From: Pictodentalium vernedei
Taxonomy: Eukaryota > Mollusca > Scaphopoda > Dentaliida > Dentaliidae
Assembly: GCA_031216915.1 (NCBI GenBank)
Contig: CM062288.1
Location: forward strand, 178,524,596-178,588,595
Direction: 5' to 3'
DNA length: 64,000 nt
Shown: positions 22,647 to 35,640 of the stretch, one piece after another
Position numbering within the stretch: the first letter of the stretch is position 1
How the letters are laid out: each line of letters opens with the position of its first letter
Program-made: the position numbers and the translations under genes
Notes under the pieces: generated by a model
Told to the model about the DNA's origin: nothing
The model's database searches: none
Seen by the model: only the letters and a program-made list of their open reading frames with translations

Positions 22647-24480
22647 TTTTTAGCTCAACTTTGGCAAAGCCAAATTTGAGCTTATGCCCTGGCCAGTTGT
22701 CCATCGTCCGTCTGTCCATCTGTCCGTCAACAATTCAATACGGCTTGGGCTAGAGGCCGTATTTATGAACCGATCTTTACGAAACTTCTTGGGTACCTTT
22801 GTTATGACTGTGGGACGAGAACGAGTGTTTTGGGGTCCGATCCGAAATTCAAGTTGGCCGCCAGCCGCCATTTTGTACCGACGATGCAGAAATCTGTTTT
22901 TTGTACAGAACTTCCATATGAAATCGCTGATTTGAATAATTTTTTGTATGAATGTTTAGTACCATGGGATACATCACATATAATACGGGTTTTTTTCTCG
23001 TACGTAAATTATGCAAATTAGACTAACTTTGATGTATTCAGTGTTACTTTCAGCACTGTAAGTGCAAATGCCAATACGGCTCGGGTTAGAGGCCGTATTT
23101 ATAAACCGATCTTTACGAAACTTCTTGGGTACCTTTGGTATCACCATGGGACGTGAACAAGTGTTTTTGGGTGTGGTCCGAAATTCAAGATGGCCGATGG
23201 CAGCCATTTTGTACAAAATTAGGTGCAATCAGATTTTTGCACAGAACTTCCATATGAAAGTGCTGACTTGAATAATTTTGTGTGTGAATGTTTAGTACCA
23301 TGGGATACATCACATATAATACGTGTTTTTTTCTCGTGCAGAAATTATGCAAATTAGATGAACTTTGATTTTTTCAGTGCTACTTACACACAGTAAGTGC
23401 ACATGTCAATACGGCTCGGGCTAGAGGCTGTATTTATCAACTGATCTTCACGAAACTTCTTGTGTACCTCTGTTATCACCTTGGGATGAGAACAAGTGTT
23501 TCTGAGAGCGGTCCAAAATTCAAGATGGCTGCCAGTGGCCATTTCGTACCAAAATTAGGTCTAATCAGTTTTTTGTACACAACTTCTATACGACTCAGGC
23601 TAGAGGCCGTATTTATGAACCGATCTTTATGAAACGTCTTGGGTACCTTTGTTATCACCGTGGGATGAGAACGAGTGTTTTTGGGTGTGGTCCAAAATTC
23701 AAGATGGCCACCAGCAACCATTGTGTACCAAAATTAGTGCAATCAGTCTTTTGTACAGAACTTCTGTATGAAAGTTCTGATTTGAATAAATTTTTGTATG
23801 AATGTTTAGTAAAATGGAATACATCACATATAGTACAGGCTTTTTTCTTGTGCAGAAATTATGCAAATTAGATGGATTTTGATTTATTTAGTGCTACTTA
23901 TACACTGTATGTGCACATGTCAATACGGCTCGGGCTAGAGGCTGCATTTATCAACCGATCTTCACGAAACTTCTTGGGTACCTTTGTTATCACCTTGGGA
24001 CGAGAACGAGTGTTTCTGAGTGCGGTCCAAAATTCAAGATGGCTGCCAGTGGCCATTTTGTACCGAAATTAGGTCCAATCAGTTTTTTGTCACAACTTCT
24101 ATACAGCTCGTATTTATGAACTGATCTTCACGAAACTTCTTGGGTACCTTTGTTTTCACCTTGGGACAGGAATGAGTGTGTTTTGGGGTGCCTTTGTTAT
24201 CACTGTGCTATGAGAACAAATATTTTGGGGTTCAGTCAGACCCACTCTGGGACTCAAAGATTTCTCTTCTAGTTTAGCATCTGACTGTCACCCACCTTTA
24301 CAATACTTTACCTATACATTTGTTACAGGCTATGGCCAGTATTTATGTACAGACCATTACAATACTTTATATGTACATTTGTTATCAGGTCATTACCTAG
24401 ATGTTTGTCATTGCTGTGTCACATACTATACATGTACATGTCTTGACAAGTTGAGCTACAGCGTCATTGACACTTTCATT
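22647..24480 (+). mobile_element. Dispersed repeat TTTTTAGCTCAACTTTG, tandem core of about 336 bp, inserted in DIRS A
   Basis: It interrupts DIRS A: copy D at 61195-61215 shows the uninterrupted TGTATCGTTTTTTCTTC. It starts TTTTTAGCTCAACTTTG and ends AAGTTGAGCTACAGCGTC...CACTTTCATT, so TAGCTCAACTT / AAGTTGAGCTA form an 11-bp terminal pair. A CCGTCTGTCCATCTGTCCGT block follows the head. CAATACGGCT recurs at about 22735, 23072, 23408 and 23922, with one shortened unit. Each unit holds CAAGATGGCNGCC. Sister copy at 46602-47769. Confidence 0.8.
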
Positions 24481-25159
24481 TCTTCTGCTGAAGATCTTGT
24501 TTTACATCGGATAGTTTTACTTTTGTTACTGACTTTGGGCCATGTTGCCTGGGGTCTTGTTTCTGGTTTTTATTCTGAAGTTGTTTACATTGACAATGCT
24601 TTTTTTGTATGCGTAGTTTCCTACTATTTTTAGGGAAACTACGGTTGTAAGTAACATAAAATATTCTGGTAGTGTGGTAATTAATTTTTGGGATATTATT
24701 TTAATTTTGTCCACACTTAGGCTCTTTTGGGCTCATCGTTCCCTTTGGGAACTTGGGCTCTTATATAAGAAAAAAATCTAAATTTTTTTTTTTTTTTTAA
24801 ATATTTTTTCTTTTGGGTGTAATTATTTCATCCATTGTATATTTTAGTGGTATCTTATATTTATGTAGACTTGGTGGTAGTACAATCGGCCTAATTTAGC
24901 TTTTAGGTAATAATATTTCTCAAATAGCAGGGCAAATAAGAGGAAGCCTTTCCTCTGTTTACATGGTCGTTGTCTTGCTTGTAGTTGATGTACTACCACT
25001 AATTCTTGCTACATGTGTCAGATTTAGACAACGTTGGAGACGGGTGTCATGGTTTGTTGTTTGAGGCGAGTGGACTCTAACGGTCCTCTCGCGGCGAGGG
25101 GACTCTGTTGGTCCTCTCGCCAAAAAATCACTAGTTTTTTAGTTTCTATTTACTAAGGA

Positions 25160-27500
25160 ACAAGAACATGGTGAGGTTACGTGATGCCGTCAGAGAGTGT
25201 GCTTCCGTTGTTGCAATCAAACATACAAAAGTGCTCAATGAAATAAGACAAGGGCCTAGATCTCAGATCATGCGATTTACGTCCTTGTCGCCAGCTAGCT
25301 CAACCGGAGGATTGTTACTCAGAATATGGGTAGTGTGATGCCATATTCTGAGTAACGAGAGAGAGGCCCCTCTCTCTTACAACAACATCTGGGGTCAGAG
25401 GTTGTTGGTAGGAACTTGCGTCAGTTGGAGCTTACGTCCATGCCTTCCTGTCCGGGACACTCCTTCTAATAGGCTGCCGGGGTCGGCTAGTCTTACGGCT
25501 TCCTCTACGTCCGAAAAGCACACATGACCGCAATTCCACAATATACAATTAGAGCTAGCGGCAAAAGTGCTCAATGATATAAGACAAGGGCCGAGACCTC
25601 AGAATATGGGATTTATGACCTTGTCGCCGGCTAGCTCGACCGGCGGATCGTTACTCAGAATATGGGTAGTGTGACGCCGGGTATGCGACGACGGAAGGAG
25701 GAAGCCAGCAAGTTCTGAGGTACGCTCGTCCAGGTCTGCCAGGACCGCGAGCAAGAGAGAGGTCTTGCTCTCTTACAGCATCATCTGGGGCCAGATCTTG
25801 TTGGTAGAAACTTGCGTCAGTCAGAGTTTAAGTCCATGCCTCCTGTCCGGGACGTCCCGTCTAATAGGCAGCCGGGGTCGGCTAGTCTTGCGTCTTCCTC
25901 TACATAACGGCTAAAGTGATCTTAATATTCCACAGGGCTATAAACCGCGGTGAGTGGTTTCAGTTCCCTGTCGCCAGTGAAGCGGTTACTTTTGTATATG
26001 AGGACCGTGACACCGGGTATGTCGCATTTACATAGGAATCAGAGCTAGCGGCAAAAAGTGCTCAATATTATTAGACAAGGAACTAGACCACAGAATATGG
26101 GGTTTACTACCTTGTCGCCAGCTAGCTGGACGGGTGGATCGATTACTCAGGGTTTGAGTAACGTGACGCCGGGTGTGTCCGTAGCGGTCGAGGTGAGAAA
26201 AAGGGTGTAGCAAGCACTATAAAATTCAATCATGCTCACCCTGCGACGATGGAAAGGACAAAAGACTGATTGCACTGGAAAGCAAGTTCTGAGGTACGCT
26301 CGGCTAGGTCTCCCAGGACCGCAAGCAAGAGGGAGACCCCTCTCTCTTTTAACAACATCTGGGCCAGATGCTGTTGGTAGGAACTTGCGTCAGTCGGTGC
26401 TTACGTACATGCCTATTGTCCGGGACGCTCCATTTAATTCTGGGCCGGGGTCCGCTACAATTCGGCTTCTTCAGCGTCTTCTAAGCACTCACGACCGCAC
26501 CTTGGCTACGTGACTTTGGATATCTAGTCTGCATTGTCAATAGGTACACTCTTTGTCAAGGAAGTCGCACAATCTAGTAGCCAAGGAGACGAGGCCTCAT
26601 TCATCGGGACGTCCGCAGTTAAGAGCCATCTCAGACACACTGTCCCAGGAGCAGCGGGCGGACAAGCAATACATGACAGCTGCTCCCCAGGCCTCCGTAA
26701 CAGACTTGCTGTCGCAGATTGCGCAGCTCATCGCAGTATTCCTGCAAATGCAGAAGCACTCAACGTCAGTCTCAAAACTTGAGCTGTCGGATGGTGCTCG
26801 GTTGGTTCAGTCATCTGCGTGTTCAGATGCCGTTGACCGTGATTCTAAAACTGCTTTCGACGGATGATGAAAGGGATACAGAAGAGGATTAACCTTCCCT
26901 TTCGGAACAACTCATGGATTATATGGATACTATTTATTATCGTTTCCTTGAACTTGTTCCAGTGAATGCTGCAAGTAATTGAGAGAAACCGCTAGTGCTG
27001 TTAGACGCTGACTTCATCCGGACAAAGAGGAGGATATCTCTTTTCCGGTTAAGTCTACACGGGTGTCACAGGTCTTCGATTATTTAGACGACGCCATATT
27101 CTACTTCCTGTGGGAAGAAGTAATACGGTTTCTTATCATCATCTTCTGTATTTTTAACCGTTTTTTGAACACATTCATTTAAAAAATGACCGGGACAGAT
27201 GTGTTAAGAGTTTCTCTGCATTGAATGCGCAGGCTAAGGTCTTAGTTGTGGCCTTACCTTCATCATTTCACTGTTCGCTCGGACACAGTTGAGAAGATAA
27301 TTTCTTATTCAGAGCGAATTTAGACTCACTGTCTTATGTACTTCACTTTTAAGTACTGTGAGGCAACGTCTATATGGAAAGGAATTTTGTGGACGTTTGT
27401 ACCTCTTTAAAAATTCTTTCTAGGCTTATTTATCACATATATCTCTGTCTTAACAGTTGCTAAGTGGGAGTTATTCTGATGTGATGAAGCCTTGCGTCGT
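25160..27500 (+). pseudogene. DIRS A: iterated gag leader and gag relic
   Basis: The 5' module (AGTGCTCAATGA, ATAAGACAAGGGCC, TTGTCGCC, AGCTAGCTCGACCGG) occurs three times, near 25230, 25565 and 26050, then leads into gag. Gag-like frames overlap at 26232-26513 and 26553-26867 (SVTDLLSQIAQLIA, SDGARLVQSS), then LSEQLMDYMDTIYYRFLEL near 26905. Copies B, C and D have cognate segments. Frameshifts and stops throughout make it non-functional. No zinc knuckle is seen. Confidence 0.65.
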
Positions 27501-27609
27501 CATCTTTAATATATGACAAGGTGGAAAACTCTCTACAGGTCACTCTAGTTTTCCAGACACTAAGTCTTTGACGGTAGCTTTCATTAATGTAGGATTAAGC
27601 TACATGAAG

Positions 27610-28017
27610 GGGGCGCGGTGGCGTCGCGATAACCGGTTCTCATCAGATCACCGAAGTTAAGCAACGTTGAGCGCGGTTAGTAGTTGGACGGGTGACCATT
27701 TCAGTGACTGATTCGTGCTCCCAGGTTGTGTCCTTGGGCAAGGCACTTAACCCCGATTGCCTACATGGGGGCACGATGACGCCGTGTACTAAGGCGTACT
27801 GCACGTCGATGGTACGCATGTCTTCAACCAATCTAACCCTGCCTGTGCCGCGGTGCAGATTTCAGAGTTACGATGTTGGAGAGCTGACAGCTACTTGTCG
27901 TTGCTCGGTGGTTCTCTCCGGGTACTCCGGCTTCCTCCACCCGTAAAACTGTCACCGACATGATATGACCCTGGCTGTTAATGTTTCGTTAAACCCTAAT
28001 AAAAATAAATAAAAAAA
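27610..28017 (+). mobile_element. 5S rRNA-derived SINE (SINE3 type)
   Basis: The head resembles 5S rRNA: CATCAGATCACCGAAGTTAA, GCAACGTTGAGCGCGGTTAG and TAGTTGGACGGGTGACCA in order (27640-27705), which covers the internal promoter region. It then has GGTTCTCTCCGGGTACTCCG and GCTTCCTCCACC at about 27910-27940 and ends AATAAAAATAAATAAA. A degenerate target duplication AGCTACATGAAG / AGCAACAAGAAAG flanks it. It lies between the gag and polymerase relics of DIRS copy A. The frames inside it are not genes. Confidence 0.88.
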
Positions 28018-29345
28018 GCAACAAGAAAGCATCAATACTCGGCTCTTTAAGTTGGGGTCTAATCGACCAACAGCAGCAGAAAAGAGTAGGAGAGGATGTC
28101 CTAGACTCAGATTGTCTATAAGGACTCATAGCGAAGGTATAGGTAACCCTCCTATAATTACTGTAGGGATCGACTATACAGCCACTTGGACAGGGGGTTT
28201 AGGTCTGTTCGAGATTACTGATCAGACACCCCTGAGCCGGTGGCTCGAGGCTCTTCTGGAGCTCGGTCCGACCGATAATTAACTGGAACTGGATAACGTG
28301 TTTATCATGGCTCTAAAAGGTTATTTAGGATAATCATTCAGTCGAAAAAGCGAGCGTTCGAATGATCGACTGTGCATTATTTAAGTATAGTTCTTAAGAT
28401 CACTTGAAGAATGAACTAGATAATGTCTCATGGGATGAATGATAGGATACACGTATACTACTATTCATTTTCAACATGCGGGTTCGTCTGTTGTTTCACA
28501 GAGCGAATTAGCCAGTTGTTAGGCTCGTTTTTGTCTTCTATCAGACACATTACCAACGAAAGATTTTATGTGCCAGATGGGGTTGTGCGGAGTGGCTACG
28601 AATGTTATTTCGATGGATCACTTACGCACACGTCTCCTCCAGTTATTCTTAACTGGAGTGGGAAGACGTTTTTCGCTCTAGACCTGTTTTGTTTTAGTGG
28701 ATCTAGTAAACATAAGGTCAAGTTAGGGCAGATATTCAGTGGTTTTACAGCTGCCAGATTCGGTTTTCACAATTATGATGGACATGAGTTCATAAATTGG
28801 GTTATAACCCTGAGTCCGACGGACTCGATATGCAGGGTTCTTGGGACCCTCAGTTCTTGGAGATCACATATTCATCAGAAATGATGTCTTATTGTTTACT
28901 CTACATCATTGGATTTATATTATTAGCGAACATGAATGTGGATTCGCTCCAGGATAGTTAAGTTTGCTACGCACAGGAACAATAGTTTCCATCATTTGTG
29001 TTGCCAGTGTTAGACATTTGAATGCATACGATTGACGCTCAGCCGTATTCATGGGAATGAATGGTAGGATTTGCGTATCCTTCAATTCATTGGATTCAGT
29101 AGATTACGTTAAGGTTAAACAATCTCAGTGTGATTCCTACTAATAACATATCTGTCGTCACAATATCCTTCTATCAGTTTTCACAAGTGCCTGTTATTGA
29201 ACATTCGCCAGAAGCTTCCTCCACGAAAGGGCCTTCTTCTTCAGGGGAAGTTTTGTTCTTCATGTCATTCTCCGCCCATAGTGGCATAAGGGAGTTTGTT
29301 AGGCTTGAGGGAGACTGCGGTTCCTATATTTTTGCTGTCTGGACC
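28018..29345 (+). pseudogene. DIRS A: polymerase / RNase H region relic
   Basis: Fragments of a polyprotein. AAEKSRRG near 28080 corresponds to SAEKSRTG of copy C (56207). ARFGFHNYDGHEFINWVITL with SPTDS near 28755-28830 corresponds to the RNase H start of copy C (57500-57560). The segment with SPEASSTKGP (about 29205) resembles EASSTFRSI of copy C (58150). The catalytic region of the reverse transcriptase is missing. Stops and shifts between segments. Confidence 0.55.
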
Positions 29346-30621
29346 AGCAATGATTAAGTAATGTGGGTGAGGAGGTTTCGACATGACTTCGAATCCCACC
29401 CCCCCCCCTCCCCCCCACACACACACTCACACTCTGTCTTGTATATATATCTTAATATATACATACTATGCATTTGGGTCGTGTTGGATGCCACCCTCAT
29501 GGGCATATATGCAGTTTTGTTGCATTTGTTACCGGTGATTATTTTTTGCTTTTTGATATACAAGCGCTTATTAAAATCATCATAATTGCTACTATTTGAG
29601 TTCATCGGTGGCTGCATAACCAGTTATTGGTTTTTAGATGATTGCATGCTGGATTTTAATGCACTCACGCAATATTTTATTAGGCTATTGCTTTGGTGGA
29701 CCTTGAAATTATTATATATTTCAGGGGCGGTCGGTGTTGGAGCCTGTTAATCATACCTACCTCCATTTCTATATCCTGGTCTCTATTTTGTCGGTCCTCA
29801 ACTCGCATATTCTCACATGTTTATGGTTGTAGATATCAGATAGTACATGTTGGAGAGTGTTGTTACTGGATTTTATTGTACAGATGCTGCCTGTGGATGT
29901 TCTTGGAAGTGTGTTTTCTCAGCAGAGATTGTTCAATGTATCTCGATTTAATATGTGTATGTTATATTTTATATCACCGATTTCGTCGTACAAGTGTACG
30001 CCGTCTGTGGTGTATATTTTGTAGCAGACAATATTAATTACCAAAATCGTTGCTATAGCCTTGGTTTGTGAAGTGGTGTTAAGCACCATTTATTATTCAT
30101 GAATTAATTCCTGAGTGCCTAATCGATAATTATTTATATTGTTTTTTGGTACCACTTTTATTGATTCTAGAGCTCTCTCTTTCTTTTGAAGATGTGTTAT
30201 AAAAAAAAAAAAAAGGGGGGGCGTGGGTCATTTTCACCCCTTCTCTGGCTTAATGGGTATGTAACTGAAGGAAACTGTTTTATCCGTAACTATATTCTGC
30301 ATACAGCTGTAGTGTTATTGTATGGTGTAGGTTTGTGAGCAATTTTCTCTCATTCTCAAATATGCCATCCTAATTTTTGGGGCTTAGTCCAGATTAGCCT
30401 TAAAAATTGGGAACTCGTTACATCCTAATTAGCATGGTTTCATGCTCAGATTTAGGATTTACATAAATTGGGATACGGATTAGGATATGTCTCCTCTATT
30501 ATGGTATAGAGAGACAAACATGTAAATCCTAATTATTCTAAATTCCTCCATCATGGATTGAAGGATTTGATCTTTGTAGATTAACTATTTCGGAAATTCA
30601 AGGCCCTCCACCTTTTTACGA

Positions 30622-30715
30622 TTCAGCTAAGCCTGGGCCATTGGTTATAGGATAAAAATATGAACAAATTTAAAGTAATTTATGTATTCTTTATACTTAC
30701 CAATGGCCCAGACGG
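30622..30715 (+). repeat. DIRS A internal complementary region
   Basis: Reads CAGCTAAGCCTGGGCCATTG, then TTATAGGATAAAAAT, then TTTATACTTACCAATGGCCC. The first half is the reverse complement of the left terminus and the second half the reverse complement of the right terminus, joined head to head. This is the hallmark of DIRS-1-type elements. Confidence 0.88.
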
Positions 30716-32214
30716 GAATGGCCCTCCCATGAGTGGGCAGTACTGGGCACTCATACCTCCCCGCTGAATTATTATATAATAATCTTTTTTACAAAGAATG
30801 AAGTTGGCGCCAGTTTCGGTGACGTCCTGGGGTCTTCGTATGCGCGGAGAGTAAATGTATGGAGGGCCATATAGGACTTCTAATATTTTTATACTGTACC
30901 AATGACCCAGACATAGCTGGTGCTAACTCTTAAAATATAGGGCCAAACACAAATTTTGCCCCCCAATCCCCAAAATTTGCATCTAAAACTAAAGAAAACA
31001 TGTCCTGAAAGGCCCTCCACACTTCGCCCCCACTGCGCATGCGCAGTGTCAAGGACGTTCCGAAATTGGCGCCATTTATCATTCTAAGTTTGGCCCTTCA
31101 TCAGTTAACATCTGACTGATCTTTGTGCTTTTAAATCTCAGTTTAAATGATGCCAGACACATAAATATTAGTGAAATGGTGATTCTAAGGAGGATAGAAA
31201 AGGAGGAGAGGAAAAGAATGTGTGACAGAATATTATCAGGGCTGTAACTTAAATTTTTTTAATGAAATTATGTTAAGTTACCTATTTTCAAGGCAGCAGC
31301 CATTTTGTTGTCATTCTGATTATTTAGTTACACTGTTGTTTCAAGTGTTTTTCCTCTCTCCCTGTCCTTTAAGTTCCCCCTTGCTATTCTCCCATGCTTT
31401 TGGCATAATTTCTGTAATTATTATTACTAAAATTTCTTGGGAGTTTTAGCTGAATAACAGAATGAATTCTGTTCTTTCCCCATGTTTACGTCTTCACCTA
31501 CGGGTGGTTAGGCGTTGTGTTCTGCATCTACCATCTGATGTTCTGCAGTTTCTTCCCTGGAAGTCTCTGTTTTGCATCAGATGGTGTATTTTTGGTAACT
31601 GATTTCGGGCCTGGGTGCCTGGAGTCTTATTTTAGTGTTTTTACACTCATTGTTTACATTTACAACAGCCCTCTGTGTGAGGGGGGGATTTCTAAATAAT
31701 AATATCTTTATGTTATTTTAATCATAACTAGATACATTATTATTGTTCGTAAGTGTTGAATAAATTGTTTAAAATATTTTTAAAATTTTTGTCCACACTT
31801 AGGCTTGGGATCCATTGGGGCTCAACGTTACTTTTCAGAAACTTGGGCTGTTCTGAAAAAATATTTTTTCAAAATATTTTGATTTCAATTATTTTTTCTA
31901 TATTAATGGATCATATTATTATTATGTATTTTGATTGCCAGGGGTTAGTGCGAATACCAGGACTTGTTTTCTTTTCACATTGAAAGGATATTGATCAATT
32001 GTTTTAAGAGGAAGTCTTCCTCTGACCTTATTATCATTCTATATGTGGTCAGTGTACTCGCATTAACTCCTGTTCTGTATCGTATGATTTCGATGACAAT
32101 ATGGGAAGCGTATGTCACGGTATGTTGTTGGGGATTTGGACACTCCGGTCCTTTCCCCGCAGGGTCACTCTACTTTATCAATTTCTATTTCAGACGATCA
32201 AGATTAGGGTGATG

Positions 32215-34500
32215 TATCTGTGATGTCTTCCAACAGTGTGCCTCCGTCGTCACAATTAATGAAGGGCTAGCGGAAAAGTGCTCATGTAATACGCCAATTG
32301 CCTAAGAGGACCCTAGTAGGTTCGACGGCCTTTGACGTCCGCTAGCTCGCCCGGTGTAGCGTCCATTCACCGAATGGTTCGGCAGCCGGGTTCGTCCGTT
32401 GCGGTCTAGAAGGAATTTTGGGGTGATGCGAGCACTATAAAATTAACTTAATGCACACCCAGTGACGGCGGATCGGAGGGAGAACGGAGGAAGCCTTTTA
32501 GTCCGGTTCATAGCTCGTTCCGGTCCATCCGGACGGCAAGCGAGAGAGGCCCCTCTCTCGTTCAACAACATCTGGCCCCAGATGTTGTGGTACAAATGTG
32601 TCGTTAGCGGAGCATACGTCCGTCGCTCGGGACGCTCCGTTGTATAGGCAGTCCGCTGAGACTGCTAAGGCTTCCTCTTCTCGTCAGCGCACACGACCGC
32701 ACCTTGGCTGCGTGACCGCCGATATATTACCAGCTTCGCCGATCAAGGATTCTTCGGCGACCAGGTCACACCATCTGGCAGCCAGGGATTCGAGACCGAT
32801 GGACTCCGGACGTTCGCATAGGAAAAGTATGCGGGAGCCATCTGATGCGGAGCTGCCCTCGGCGAAGCAGCGATAGACTGCGCCTCCGCAGGTCTCGACG
32901 CCGGACATTCTTGTGCACATAGCACAGCTTATCGCAGCATCCCAGCAGCCGACAGAAACGGCGTCGGATCGAGAATTATCCGACAGCGCTGGGTCGGTAG
33001 CCGGGGACTCGAGGCCTGCAGACTCCGGACGTTCGCATAGGAAGTGTGCGGGAGTCAACGTACACGGAGCTTCCAGCGGCAATGCATCGTAAGTCCGCTA
33101 CTGCACAGGCCTCGGGAACGGACGTGCTTTCCTTAATAGCACAGTTTATCGCAGCATCCCAGCATCAACTGAATCTGTCGCATATATTTTATCCGACGAT
33201 GCTGGGTCGGGACGCTCCGCGGAAGCGGGTACGGACGTCCGAAAGTTTCATCCGGTCCGACGGGATACCGAAAGGGATTCGGTGGATTTCAAGCTTTCCC
33301 TTTCGGAACAACATATGCTGCGATGCCGGATAAGAAACTGATAGCGTCGGTGGACTTAGAAATTTTTGGTTCGGTTCAGGGACATCGTCCCTCAGTTCCG
33401 ACATAGTCCAATAATGTCACACAAACTTTTGAATTATTGAACGACGCTATATATATTATTATTTTATGCTTGCTATCCAAGCATTTCTGGTTTCTTGTTC
33501 GAAGAGTTATGGAGATGTCTTTCAAAAGTGTGCCTCTGTCGTCATAGTTAATGAAGAGTTAGCGGCAATATGTGCTCATGGAATATGTCTATCGCTTACG
33601 GAGTGACATTCGCTAGCTCACCCGGTGTAGCGTACATTCATCGAATGGTTCGGCTGCCGGGTTCGTCCGTTGCGGTCTAGGAAGGAGATTTGGGTGATGC
33701 GAGCACTTTAATTACTTTAGTACTCACCCAGTGACGGCAGATTGAGGACAGATCGGAGGAAGCCAACAACATAGGGGACCGCATGTTGTGGTTCAGATAT
33801 TTTACATTCGGAGCATATGTCCGTTGCTCGGGACGCTCCGTTATATTGACAGTCCGAGAGACTGTCTTTAATGCTTCCTCATCCTCACAGCAGGGCACAC
33901 GACCGCACATTGGCTACGTGACCTCGAGTATCCGATCAGTTTCGGCATTCAGTGATTCCACAGCGAATAGGTCGCGCCATCCGGTAGCCAAGGGACACGA
34001 GGCCTATACACTCCGTTCGCTCGCATATTGGAAGTATGCACGGGGTAACAATCTCGGAGCTTCCTGCGGCAATGCATCGTAAGACCGCTGCTCCTCAGGC
34101 CTCAGTGACGGACGTGCTATCCGAGTTAGCACAGTTGTTTCGCAGCATCCCAGCAATTGACGGTTTCTCGGTCGAATCAGGAATTATCCGACGGCGCTGG
34201 GTCGGTGCGGTCCGCGGTTGCATCAAGCTACGGACGACCGAACGCTTTATAGGGTCCGACAGGATGGCAAAAGGGATTCGAAAGATTTCGAGTTTTCCCT
34301 TTAGTAGTATCGGAAGATGCCTTTCATATCTTCTGGCATTTCTTCCAGTGATTATTTTTCGGACTTCATTGCTGCGATCTTGGATAAGAGACTTATAGCG
34401 TCATTGGACTCGGATTTTTCGATCGGTACAGGGACTTTGTCCCTGACTTACCGACGCAGTCCAATATTGTCATTACAACATGTGTTTTATTTTTCGATGC
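32215..34500 (+). pseudogene. DIRS B: tandemly duplicated gag leader and gag relic
   Basis: Two tandem copies, about 32215-33480 and 33500-34500, each with GTGTGCCTC(C/T)GTCGTCA, a TTAATGAAG...TTAGCGG element, GCGAGCACT and CACCCAGTGACGGC. The gag frame at 32598-32876 reads EHTSVARDAPLYRQSAETAK and continues RPHLGCVTADI and SATRSHHL, matching copy C (53387-53647). LSLIAQFIAASQ (about 33130) and LSELAQLFRSI (about 34110) are the repeated helix segment. Hairpins GAGAGAGGCCCCTCTCTC and CAACATCTGGCCCCAGATGTTG lie at 32541-32589. Stops interrupt both copies. Confidence 0.6.
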
Positions 34501-34819
34501 TATATATTTATATATATATACAAGCCTGCTACTAAGCATGATAGTTTAGTTTCTTGTCCGCGTGGCTCATTTCTGCCATTTTATCTTCTTTACATATAGT
34601 TTATTTTGGCAGAGCAGGGCATACCGAGAGTTCATATGCGTCTAGACGGTGTGATTAAAGACTGCATATATATTCTTTTTCGCCGTTTATGTCTTTTCCA
34701 ATTTCATTGTTGGGAACGACATTATGTATAGTAGACTTAACTTAGACGCTTTATTATACGTAATCCGCCTTACTGAGGCGTTATCATTACGTCTTCAAGA
34801 AAAGATTTACGGGATATTA

Positions 34820-35640
34820 TTCTCAATGTAATTTCTTTTGAGGGCAGTAGTTTGTTCACGTATAACTCCGCCCTTCAGTGGCTGATTGGAGTTGGTTAGA
34901 CGTGATGCAGCCCTAGCTACATCCACGTGTGGATAGTAGGTTAAGAACTCTCTCAGAGTCGCTTCGTTCTCGGAGGAGCTTCTCTTCGACGGCAACTTTC
35001 CGGCAATCCATGAATTGCTTGATTTATACATTCTCTTGTCTATCTAGTGTTACAAGAGATTCAGACTGGGGCAAACATTCGGTGGTTGACTCAGAGAGTT
35101 CCGCCGCAGTTGCCGGACCCGAGTGTGGCTGTTATGACGGTTGCCAGTCAAACAGATTGGGATATATACTGATCCCTACGGATTCGAAGTGCCAGGGTCT
35201 TTGGGTTCCGCAGTCTTTTAGCTATCAGTTTAACTTCCGCGGAATAATGTTTTTTAGGCTTGCTTTATGTCATTGCATGAACATTATTCAGAAACGCATG
35301 CCCAAATTCCTGTCCTTTAATTCGACAGTACTGGCGTATCTCAGGAACCAGGGAGGCACTCTTTCGTTTCCGTTATTCAATTTAATGGAAAGAATCCGTC
35401 TGTTGGTTATAGTACACCAAGTTCAGTTTTGGTCCGTCATATTCTGGGTCGTCTGATTGTTTTATCGCACTCCCGTTCTCTTACGGGTCGCTTGTTGCTG
35501 TCAGAATGGACTCTCAACAAACAAGTATTGAATCAGATTTGCTATCTATGGGAGCGCCCAATGATGTTTTATTTATGACACAGCTTGCTAATCAATTGCA
35601 GACGTATGTGTTGGCTTGTCCAGATCTCTGAGCTAATACT
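34820..35640 (+). pseudogene. DIRS B: gag C-terminus joined to RNase H relic
   Basis: About 34870-35020 encodes a gag-end relic in minus-free + frames (ELVRRDAALATS type, then FDGNFPAIHELLD). Directly after it comes the RNase H segment (PRVWLL/DPSV with GYILIPTDSKCQG, then FNSTVLAYLRNQGGTLSFP near 35310-35370). The equivalent in copy C is LSDNSMVLAYFRNFRGTHP. So the reverse transcriptase of B has been lost between about 35030 and 35040. The 175-codon frame at 34929-35456 spans the join. Confidence 0.55.

Noticed and set aside
29354-29617. Overlapping frames at 29354-29617 as a gene
   Set aside because: Low-complexity C-run and AT-rich DIRS A sequence; no domain.
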